Below are positions 1 to 4,918 of a DNA stretch of 5,959 nt, one piece after another. The notes under the pieces were generated by a model, which worked only from the letters and a program-made list of their open reading frames with translations, did no database searches and had not been told where the DNA came from. A program made the position numbers and the translations under genes. The DNA is from Pseudomonadota bacterium (GTDB lineage: Bacteria > Pseudomonadota > Gammaproteobacteria > GCA-001735895), in NCBI GenBank assembly GCA_022545625.1, contig JACZQS010000162.1, positions 1-5,959 on the forward strand, given 5' to 3'. Every line of letters begins with the position of its first letter. Position 1 is the stretch's first letter.

Positions 1-56
1 ATTCCTGGAGCAAATATTTAAAAACGACCATGGATATAAAATAGCGAGGACTATCA

Positions 57-683
57 ATGCTTGTAAAACTACCAGTCGAAGAATTCAGCCGGGTACTAGG
101 ATCAAATTCCCCCGCACCCGGTGGTGGTAGCGTGGCAGCACTTTCTGGAGCCCTGGGGGCTAACCTGGTTTCGATGGTCTGTAGCCTGAGTATTGGCAAG
201 AAAGATTACGAGTCTTTCGATAACGAACTTGCCGAAGCTCTCGAACTAGCCCAGACCCTCTCAGAGGGGCTGCTTAAAAGGGTAGATCTCGATGCCGAAG
301 CCTTCAATAGTGTAATGGCTGCTTTCAAAATGACAAAACAGACCGAGGAGGAAAAGAAATCAAGATCGGAAGCCATACAGGCAGGTTTCAAGGAAGCGGT
401 CCAGTCACCGCTCGGGATTGCGCGCGAGTGTCTCGATGTATTGAGACTGGCAAACAAACTGCTGGGTAAGTCCAATACCAACGCGCTCAGCGACCTGGGT
501 GTCGCCTCATTACAGGCATATGCCGGACTTGAAGGGGCGATAATGAATGTAAAGATAAATATCCCATCTATCAAGGACACGAATTTCGTCTCTGAAACTT
601 CCCTGGAGGTATCTGCGCTACTCGAAGAAGGCACCAGGGTCGGGAACAATATTTACCAGTACGTATCTGAAAATATTACTTGA
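57..683 (+). CDS. fchA: Stand-alone cyclodeaminase/cyclohydrolase (FTCD C-terminal domain family, FchA-like)
   Basis: A 208-residue protein that is essentially one formiminotransferase-cyclodeaminase C-terminal domain (PF04961). Members process formimino- or methenyl-tetrahydrofolate in cytosolic one-carbon metabolism. Visible family marks are the glycine-rich SPAPGGGSVAALSGA segment (residues 18-32), DAEAF (79-83, the conserved Asp-x-x-Ala-Phe), SDLGVA (145-150) and NVKIN (164-168). Length is normal for the single-domain bacterial form; the animal enzyme is fused to a formiminotransferase. The ATG has a GAGGA ribosome site at 46-50, six bases upstream. Only 56 bases precede the gene, so an upstream partner such as a folate ligase or dehydrogenase cannot be seen. 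A TetR gene converges on its 3' end. The family is clear. Whether the substrate is methenyl-THF (cyclohydrolase) or formimino-THF (cyclodeaminase) cannot be decided from sequence alone. Confidence 0.85.
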   Translation: MLVKLPVEEFSRVLGSNSPAPGGGSVAALSGALGANLVSMVCSLSIGKKDYESFDNELAEALELAQTLSEGLLKRVDLDAEAFNSVMAAFKMTKQTEEEKKSRSEAIQAGFKEAVQSPLGIARECLDVLRLANKLLGKSNTNALSDLGVASLQAYAGLEGAIMNVKINIPSIKDTNFVSETSLEVSALLEEGTRVGNNIYQYVSENIT

Positions 684-688
684 TACAA

Positions 689-708
689 AAGCCCGGACTG
701 CCTGGCTT
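689..708. terminator. Short bidirectional terminator-like hairpin between convergent genes
   Basis: AAGCCCGGACTGCCTGGCTT folds as AAGCC/GGCTT plus GG/CC around a CAGT/ACTG loop with one mismatch. On the minus strand the stem is followed by TTTTG (690-686), so it best fits termination of the TetR gene, whose stop codon overlaps the stem. It sits six bases after the folate-enzyme stop codon. The stem is short, so strength is uncertain. Confidence 0.45.
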
Positions 709-1363
709 ACTGCCCGCGGCCGCGGTAACCGAGATGTGAAAACAGGGCCTGTTTGATTTCCTCGACAGTCGTTACCATATCGAAATCCTCGAGGATGATC
801 GAACGCGCCATCACGCCATCCAGGATCGTAGAGATCATCGTAGCGACAACGGCTGGATCGACCTTCCTGAATATGCCCTGTTGAATACCATCGCTGATGG
901 TCCTCTGAAGTATCCTGTCCTCGTGACTATAAAAGCGTTTTATCGGATCCTGCCCCTCCTTAAGGTTGCCGATCACGCCTTTGCAATCGAGGGCAATCTT
1001 CACTACGTTTCGAAGCTGCCTGGAGAGATCGACGTGGATTTCCAGCCAATCGCTGATCGCGTCGGCCGGGTTGTCGTGTTTTCTGCTGTCCCTGTGGCTA
1101 TCGAACAAATCGAATGCTTCATCGACGGCCCTTTCGATAGCGGCGCGGAACAGATCTTCCTTGTCCTTGAAATAGTAATAGATCATGGCGCTGTTGACTT
1201 TTGCAGCGCGGCTGATGTCCTTGATGGTCACCGACGCGAAGTGGCGCTCGGCGAAAAGATCCAGCGCGATCCTGGCCAGATCATCGGCGCCTGGTCCAGC
1301 CATCTCCGAAGTTCGCCGGCCAAGTCTCGGGCTGGTCCGTGTCGATTTCTTCTTTCCAGCCAT
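707..1363 (-). CDS. TetR/AcrR-family transcriptional regulator
   Basis: A 218-residue cytosolic DNA-binding repressor of the TetR type. A basic N-terminal tail (MAGKKKSTRTSPRLGRR) precedes the three-helix DNA-binding domain at about residues 25-70. The helix-turn-helix is at about 46-65, reading TIKDISRAAKVNSAMIYYYF, followed by the usual KDKEDLFRAAI linker. The rest is a helical ligand-binding and dimerisation domain with no recognisable ligand signature. I chose the ATG at 1363. An in-frame GTG at 1378 would add five residues, but its only purine-rich site (AGG) abuts it with no spacing. A small membrane-protein gene lies 61 bp upstream on the same strand. Possible targets are its own region and the divergent promoters at 1713-1866. 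The effector is unknown. The N-terminal tail is longer than in many TetR proteins. Confidence 0.92.
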   Translation of the reverse strand: MAGKKKSTRTSPRLGRRTSEMAGPGADDLARIALDLFAERHFASVTIKDISRAAKVNSAMIYYYFKDKEDLFRAAIERAVDEAFDLFDSHRDSRKHDNPADAISDWLEIHVDLSRQLRNVVKIALDCKGVIGNLKEGQDPIKRFYSHEDRILQRTISDGIQQGIFRKVDPAVVATMISTILDGVMARSIILEDFDMVTTVEEIKQALFSHLGYRGRGQ

Positions 1364-1424
1364 TGCTACTTCGAACACCTCATGTTGAATGCCGAAGTTT
1401 GAATTAATAGGGTCGACACCTGGA

Positions 1425-1712
1425 CTATTTTTTATTAATTAATTTCCCCACCGGCTTACCCGACTTGGTCCAAATCCATTTACCCCATTCATCCTGGCTT
1501 ACCTCTCCGAGGTCCTCGAGGCGGGAGATAGTTTCGTTGAAACCATCTTCAATCGCGGTAACGTTGGTCTTGGTGTTATCGGTATTATCTTCACTCGATC
1601 TTAGACCATAGGCAATGTATTCCATGCGCGCCTGCCTGCGTTCCCTGAGCCAGAGGATTAAAAATATCAGGATTAAAACGCCGGAACCGATCAACACATA
1701 GACGATATCCAT
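1425..1712 (-). CDS. Small single-pass membrane protein, unknown function
   Basis: A 95-residue protein I do not recognise. Residues about 4-22 (VYVLIGSGVLILIFLILWL) form one membrane helix, followed at once by RERRQAR. By the positive-inside rule this predicts N-out/C-in topology with a cytoplasmic tail. The tail has an acidic/polar stretch (SSEDNTDNTKTN), a short helical segment (FNETISRLEDLGEV) and an aromatic C-terminus (DEWGKWIWTKSGKPVGKL). The start is the ATG at 1712, with GAGAG four bases upstream; an adjacent GTG at 1715 is a poorer choice. A TATAAT lies at 1770-1765 on this strand. It reads in the same direction as the TetR gene 61 bp downstream, so co-transcription is possible. The opposite strand is not convincingly coding, and the hydrophobic helix followed by a basic stop-transfer supports a real gene. 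Confidence 0.62.
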   Translation of the reverse strand: MDIVYVLIGSGVLILIFLILWLRERRQARMEYIAYGLRSSEDNTDNTKTNVTAIEDGFNETISRLEDLGEVSQDEWGKWIWTKSGKPVGKLINKK

Positions 1713-1866
1713 CACACTCTCACATGTTTTTAATTGAGGTCATAGTAACGATATATCCAGATAAATTATATACTCATCGGTTAAACTTCGGCGTATATTT
1801 CCATCGGTTGCTCACGATAATTCTAGCAATTAGGAAAAACCAATTAATTTCCGGAGTATCCATTCG
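1713..1866. promoter_or_regulatory. Divergent intergenic region with overlapping -10 elements
   Basis: This AT-rich gap separates the minus-strand membrane-protein gene from the plus-strand DUF2889 gene. On the minus strand there is an exact TATAAT at 1770-1765, about 53 bases before the ATG. On the plus strand TATACT (1769-1774) and TATATT (1794-1799) are -10 candidates. None has a good -35 at the right distance, which would suit activator-dependent promoters. The octamer CATCGGTT is repeated directly at 1775-1782 and 1802-1809, and AAACTTCGGCG lies at 1783-1793 between the copies. GGAG at 1853-1856 is the ribosome site for the plus-strand gene. The assignment rests on motif matching only. 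Confidence 0.4.
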
Positions 1867-2448
1867 ATGCCATTATCTACACCCAGCGATCGTAAATTTG
1901 CCCATACCCGGGTAGTTACCTGTCGGGGCTTTGAACGACAGGACAAGTTATGGGATATCGAAGGCCGAATTGTAGACACCAAACCCTACGCTTTTCCGAA
2001 TCAGGACCGCGGTGGCGAGATCAAGGCCGATGAGCCGTTACACGATATGTCGATCCGACTGACTATCGATATCGATCTCAAGGTACACGACGCGGAAGCC
2101 GTGATAGACGATTCACCTTACCATTATTGCAAATGCGTAACCCCGATTGTCAGGCAGTTAATCGGTTTACGCATAGCTCCCGGATGGACGCTCAAATCAA
2201 AATCAGCAATGGGTAAAAATCGTGGCTGCACCCACCTTACCGAGTTACTGGGACCCATTGCTACTACGGCGATACAAACGATATCCAGTAAAAAATCTGC
2301 GCGGGATGCCAACAACGAGAGTCAGCGAGTAAAAACTCCCTCGGCTTTTATCGATAGCTGCCATGCCCTGGCAGCTGATAGCCCGGTGGTGAAACAACAC
2401 TGGCCTGACCAGTATCGCGAAAACACCGGAGACGAAACTATAGTTTAA
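1867..2448 (+). CDS. DUF2889 domain-containing protein
   Basis: A 193-residue protein matching the DUF2889 family (PF11136), whose function is unknown. Family landmarks are TRVVTCRGFERQDKLWDIEG (14-33), the VDTKPYAF continuation (36-43), PLHDMSIRLTID (57-68), a Cys pair at 88 and 90 (YCKC), GCTHLTELLGPIATTAIQT (120-138), and a C-terminal IDSCHALAADSPVVKQHWPDQY-type ending. The conserved His and Cys residues (H59, C88, C121, H123 and the CH of the C-terminal motif) could bind a metal or take part in chemistry; this is inference. No signal peptide or membrane helix is visible, so it is probably cytosolic. The ATG has GGAG ten bases upstream. It precedes the flavin-reductase-like gene by 83 bp on the same strand with no clear terminator between them, so the two are probably co-transcribed. 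The length is near full for the family. Confidence 0.85.
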   Translation: MPLSTPSDRKFAHTRVVTCRGFERQDKLWDIEGRIVDTKPYAFPNQDRGGEIKADEPLHDMSIRLTIDIDLKVHDAEAVIDDSPYHYCKCVTPIVRQLIGLRIAPGWTLKSKSAMGKNRGCTHLTELLGPIATTAIQTISSKKSARDANNESQRVKTPSAFIDSCHALAADSPVVKQHWPDQYRENTGDETIV

Positions 2449-2531
2449 GCGCTCATAGTATCGAAACCATCAGTAGTCGAGAACTGTGATTAATGTTAGT
2501 TTCGCCGATTCGATAAATTAGCGAGCAAACC

Positions 2532-3146
2532 GTGTTTTATAAAACCGACCAACACCATGGCCTGCCCCACGACCCATTCAAAAGCTGCGTCGTGCCACGA
2601 CCGATTGCCTGGATCAGCTCCATCCATCCCAATGGTGCAATCAATCTGGCGCCATTCAGCTTTTTCAATGCGCTGGCGAGTGACCCACCGATGGTGATGA
2701 TCTCGTTTACCGGATATCACCAGCATGGCGGTGAGAAGGACAGCCTGTACAATATTAAAAACAGCGGCGATTTTGTGGTTAACATGGTGCCACTGGCGCT
2801 TAAAGACGCGATGAATACGACTACCGCGCCGGTAGCCCACGAGGTCGATGAACTAGCGCTTGCCGGGCTCAATACCGAAGAGTCGGTGCTGGTAAAACCA
2901 CCCCGTGTCAGGGAGGCGCCGATCAATATGGAGTGTGAGTTTTTTCAGGAAATAAATCTTCCCTGTACACTGGAGAACAGCATTAATACCACTATCATCG
3001 GCAAAGTACTGGGTATCCATATCAAAGACGAGGTGCTCACTGATGGCATGATCGACCTCTCCAAAATCAAGCCACTGGCGAGACTGGGCTATAACCAGTA
3101 TACCGATGTTGATCACCTGTTTACGATGACACGCCCCGCCGGTTAA
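2532..3146 (+). CDS. Flavin-reductase-like, FMN-binding split-barrel protein
   Basis: A 204-residue protein of the flavin reductase-like domain family (PF01613). Members use bound or free FMN/FAD, often to supply reduced flavin to a partner oxygenase or to act as small flavoproteins. The N-terminus has the subgroup signature MFYKTDQHHGLPHDPF. Then come VPRPIAWIS (21-29), GAINLAPFSFFNALASDPPMV (35-55) and KDSLYNIKNSGDFVVNMV (69-86), which form the flavin-binding barrel core. A substrate-side segment RVREAPINMECEF (125-137) and KPLARLGYNQY (180-190) complete it. The start is GTG at 2532; it places the conserved N-terminal motif at the first residue, and no upstream ATG fits. A weak GCGAG ribosome site precedes it. 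It follows the DUF2889 gene and converges on the VOC gene. No partner oxygenase component is encoded in the window, so its role is open. Confidence 0.9.
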   Translation: MFYKTDQHHGLPHDPFKSCVVPRPIAWISSIHPNGAINLAPFSFFNALASDPPMVMISFTGYHQHGGEKDSLYNIKNSGDFVVNMVPLALKDAMNTTTAPVAHEVDELALAGLNTEESVLVKPPRVREAPINMECEFFQEINLPCTLENSINTTIIGKVLGIHIKDEVLTDGMIDLSKIKPLARLGYNQYTDVDHLFTMTRPAG

Positions 3147-3151
3147 CCAGC

Positions 3152-3168
3152 ATACGGCGTTGCCGTAT
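3152..3168. terminator. Perfect 7-bp stem-loop between convergent genes
   Basis: ATACGGC-GTT-GCCGTAT is a perfect inverted repeat with a three-base loop. It lies in the 21-bp gap between the flavin-reductase-like stop (3146) and the end of the VOC gene (3168). There is no U-tract on either strand, so it is a shared transcript-end or blocking hairpin rather than a textbook intrinsic terminator. Confidence 0.45.
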
Positions 3169-3821
3169 TACTCGTCGTTATCTGATTTCAGACTATTCTG
3201 AAATTCAATCGAAACGCCTTTCGAAAATACCGCCAGCCCGTTTTCGAGGAAATGCTGTCGCATCGGATGACCGTTGCCGCTACTCGCATGCATCTCCGAT
3301 TTTGCCGTGTGATGTTCGACCGTCGGCCAATGACCTGCCTGCGGATCGGCTCCTTCATCCACAATATCCAACGGATCATCCTCACTGACGGCTGGATACT
3401 GCAGAATATCCATAAACTGCCAGGTCGCCTCCAGCGGAATATTATTAAGTGGATCGTAAAAATAAATTGACCAGAATATGCCGTGATCTACCGCACCTTC
3501 AACTTCGATATTGGCCGCCTCGAGTCGATCTTTGAGCGCGAACAAATCTTCCCTGGAATCAACTGTAAATGCAACGTGATCGAATCCAAGCGGCAAATTG
3601 CTACGATCCCCGGGAAACTTCCTGTTCATTGCACGAGCGCCTTCATACTCAAAGAACGCGACGTGTGTAACACCATCGGGGAACTGGAAAAAATAGTGCC
3701 GATAGCCATCGTGCCCGATACCGGCACTCAGCTTTAAATTTAACAGATCGCGATAAAATCGTATGGTTTTCACCATGTCACTGGTAATAAACGCAAGGTG
3801 ATTAATGCCTTTCAAGTTCAT
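3168..3821 (-). CDS. VOC-superfamily metalloenzyme (glyoxalase/dioxygenase type) with C-terminal extension
   Basis: A 217-residue protein with a two-module vicinal-oxygen-chelate fold (PF00903) in residues 1 to about 135. The expected metal ligands are visible: H8 (INHLAF), E58 (AFFEYE), H82 (FDHVAF) and E131 (PLEATW). The His/Glu/His/Glu order and spacing resemble the glyoxalase I site more than the two-His-one-Glu extradiol dioxygenase site. IYFYDPLNNIPLE (119-131) is the typical final strand. The substrate cannot be inferred. Residues about 136-217 form an unusual extension that looks disordered, acidic at first (SEDDPLDIVDEGAD) and then rich in His (H164, H170, H171, H178, H185, H190). 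The ATG at 3821 has no convincing ribosome site. A TATAAT lies 30 bases upstream. It converges on the flavin-reductase-like gene and lies 102 bp downstream of a small membrane-protein gene on the same strand. Confidence 0.9.
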   Translation of the reverse strand: MNLKGINHLAFITSDMVKTIRFYRDLLNLKLSAGIGHDGYRHYFFQFPDGVTHVAFFEYEGARAMNRKFPGDRSNLPLGFDHVAFTVDSREDLFALKDRLEAANIEVEGAVDHGIFWSIYFYDPLNNIPLEATWQFMDILQYPAVSEDDPLDIVDEGADPQAGHWPTVEHHTAKSEMHASSGNGHPMRQHFLENGLAVFSKGVSIEFQNSLKSDNDE

Positions 3822-3850
3822 CGGATTAACCGGGTTTAGTGTAAAAAATT

Positions 3851-3879
3851 ATTATATGCCTGCCTGGTCCATATAAAAA
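3851..3879 (-). promoter_or_regulatory. Promoter candidate for the VOC gene
   Basis: On the minus strand an exact TATAAT (3856-3851) lies 30 bases before the VOC start codon. Seventeen bases upstream of it is a weak -35 (TTTTTA, 3879-3874). Predicted transcription would begin near 3844, leaving a leader of roughly 20 bases. The weak -35 and AT-rich context make this moderate evidence. Confidence 0.42.
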
Positions 3880-3923
3880 TGACTAGGGAACCTCGTCCGG
3901 CCCGGCAAATTCCTATGCTGCCA

Positions 3924-4193
3924 TTACTCGGAAAGACTCTTCAGTCCGCCAATCGTTTGTTTCGCCTCTTCTACCAATCGGTCGCTACTGCCTTCGGGAG
4001 CGAAGTACCAGACCAGAAACCAGATCGCCAGGATGACAAGCGTCCCATTCCTGATAAAAAACGATACCTTATCCCCGGTTATCAAGGTTTCGACCCGACC
4101 TCGATTAGATTTATAAATGCGGTAAAAAAAACCAATGACGATGAAGAATGGTCCATAGAGAAATTGTATCCAACGCTGGTATGGTTTAATCAT
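3924..4193 (-). CDS. Small two-helix membrane protein, unknown function
   Basis: An 89-residue protein I do not recognise. Two hydrophobic segments are visible: about residues 9-25 (aromatic-rich, IQFLYGPFFIVIGFFYRIY region) and about 50-66 (TLVILAIWFLVWYF). A basic loop (KSNRGRVETLITGDKVSFFIR) joins them, so both ends probably lie on the same side of the membrane with the loop in the cytoplasm. The tail (APEGSSDRLVEEAKQTIGGL) is a short amphipathic helix. The ATG at 4193 has an AGG about seven bases upstream. It reads toward the VOC gene across a 102-bp gap that contains its own promoter candidate, so the two need not be one operon. The opposite strand is also open over this stretch but encodes nothing protein-like. 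The two clean helices favour the minus strand. Confidence 0.6.
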   Translation of the reverse strand: MIKPYQRWIQFLYGPFFIVIGFFYRIYKSNRGRVETLITGDKVSFFIRNGTLVILAIWFLVWYFAPEGSSDRLVEEAKQTIGGLKSLSE

Positions 4194-4457
4194 AAATGGA
4201 CCTGGTTCAGTTGTATCTGCGGGGTATCACCAATTTAATTTGATCCTGTCACTGAGTGTCAGCGTCGGCGTAAATGGGTAGCGGCTCGCGAGAGGTAAAA
4301 CAATAGTATGCGCTAATTCATTGATATTAATAGATATACAGAAAATTAAATCGTATCAACTACACTTGATATAACTTGAAGGTAAATATTATACCGACAG
4401 CCTCCTGAGAAACTTCGGCGACAGCCAGGTAGCCCGACATTGGCAGGGAGAGGCGCT
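4194..4457. promoter_or_regulatory. Divergent intergenic region with two dyads and a promoter candidate
   Basis: No gene is seen in these 264 bases. TGTCACTGAGTGTCA (4247-4261) is a 15-bp dyad with one mismatched pair, lying 54 bases upstream of the minus-strand membrane-protein start. TATCAActacacTTGATA (4354-4371) is a perfect 6-6-6 dyad. Its right arm doubles as a -35 (TTGATA, 4366-4371), paired with a -10 TATTAT (4387-4392) over a slightly short 15-base spacer. This would drive the plus-strand gene at 4458 with a leader of about 60 bases. CGACAGCC is repeated at 4395-4402 and 4419-4426, and AAACTTCGGCG lies between the copies at 4410-4420. The dyad overlapping the -35 suggests repression at that promoter; this is inference. 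Confidence 0.4.
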
Positions 4458-4688
4458 ATGAATACATCCCCTCAAATCGAATTAACATCAAAAGATCGCC
4501 TGTTAACCAGCATGCGCCTGGCAATAGACGAAACCAAGCTAATTAGATCCATCAGAAACTTCAGAGACATGGCGCGACAACTGAAAGCTGATGATCCTTT
4601 TTCGCTCGAATTGAAACAGCTGAACAAGGAAATAACCGATCTTGAGGCCAGACTGAAACAGGTTCGGAGTATGGCGAAAGAGAAATAG
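4458..4688 (+). CDS. Small coiled-coil protein, unknown function
   Basis: A 76-residue charged, largely helical protein. Residues about 30-70 (IRNFRDMARQLKADD..., then LELKQLNKEITDLEARLKQV) have heptad-like spacing of Leu/Ile typical of a short coiled coil. There is no signal peptide or membrane segment, so it is presumably cytosolic and oligomeric. I chose the ATG at 4458, which has a GGGAG/GAGAGG ribosome site at 4446-4453. An in-frame TTG at 4440 would put that site inside the gene. It ends 20 bases before the 3' end of a tRNA-Leu fragment, on the presumed chromosomal side of the attachment site. I recognise no family. The good ribosome site and upstream promoter candidate support a real gene. 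Confidence 0.6.
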   Translation: MNTSPQIELTSKDRLLTSMRLAIDETKLIRSIRNFRDMARQLKADDPFSLELKQLNKEITDLEARLKQVRSMAKEK

Positions 4689-4708
4689 CAGTCTGCTAGT
4701 TTAACGAA

Positions 4709-4763
4709 TGGTGCCCGGGGCCGGAGTTGAACCGGCACAGTATTTCTACCGAGGGATTTTAAG
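4709..4763 (-). other. 3' fragment of tRNA-Leu(UAA): probable integration attachment site
   Basis: On the minus strand the sequence runs from the anticodon loop (CTTAAAA, anticodon TAA) through the 3' anticodon strand (TCCCT), a long variable arm (GTA-GAAA-TAC), a perfect T-arm (GCCGG-TTCAACT-CCGGC), the acceptor 3' strand CCCGGGC, discriminator A and encoded CCA. This matches the 3' half of bacterial tRNA-Leu(UAA). The 5' half is absent: there is no GCCCGGG acceptor strand or D-arm in the next 100 bases, and the 5' anticodon strand no longer pairs (CAAGA where AGGGA is expected). A fragment starting in the anticodon loop and keeping CCA is the usual outcome of tyrosine-recombinase integration into a tRNA gene. 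It is not a functional tRNA. With CCA facing lower coordinates, the island should lie above 4764 and the original flank below 4709. Confidence 0.85.
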
Positions 4764-4774
4764 TCTTGGCCAGT

Positions 4775-4792
4775 CAACACTGCGCAACACTG
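4775..4792. repeat. Direct repeat CAACACTG, 10-bp period, beside the attachment site
   Basis: CAACACTG occurs at 4775-4782 and again at 4785-4792, one helical turn apart, starting 12 bases beyond the tRNA fragment. Spacing of one turn is what paired protein-binding sites often show, for example integrase or directionality-factor sites near att cores. Function is inferred from position only. Confidence 0.4.
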
Positions 4793-4845
4793 AATTATAT
4801 TAAAATCAATAACTTATGGGTGATGGTTAGGGCGCTGAAGTTGTG

Positions 4846-4864
4846 GTTTATTGCTGTTTATTGC
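4846..4864. repeat. Direct repeat GTTTATTGC, 10-bp period
   Basis: GTTTATTGC occurs at 4846-4854 and 4856-4864, again at 10-bp spacing. Shortly after it, TTTGGTACCCAAA (4881-4893) is an inverted repeat. The gene-free stretch 4764-4918 holds these repeats and no coding signal. On the presumed island side of the tRNA fragment they are candidate arm sites for a recombinase. The evidence is positional. Confidence 0.35.
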
Positions 4865-4918
4865 CCCTTGGTGGACTAAATTTGGTACCCAAAAGTCATG
4901 GCTCCTTTTAGCGGCTTG

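Noticed and set aside
1..56. End of an upstream gene before the folate enzyme
   Set aside because: All three frames read in from the left edge and two stop before position 57 (TAA at 19-21, TAG at 42-44), but the fragments are too short to recognise, so no gene is called.
1364..1378. GTG at 1378 as the TetR start codon
   Set aside because: The AGG purine stretch abuts the GTG with no spacing; the ATG at 1363 is a better start.
881..1402. Plus-strand open frame of 173 codons opposite the TetR gene
   Set aside because: It has no family features or ribosome site and fully overlaps a clear TetR protein on the other strand.
1401..1440. Terminator between the small membrane-protein gene and the TetR gene
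   Set aside because: AATAG/CTATT arms with a T run exist only in plus-strand sense, where no gene ends; the minus-strand version lacks a U-tract and the stem is weak.
3879..4238. Plus-strand open frame of 119 codons opposite the two-helix membrane protein
   Set aside because: The product is proline- and arginine-rich with no domain or ribosome site. The minus-strand protein has two clean membrane helices and a sensible start.
3142..4513. 12-mer GTTAACCAGCAT at 3142-3153 and 4502-4513
   Set aside because: One such 12-base match is expected by chance in a window of this size, and the copies lie in unrelated contexts.
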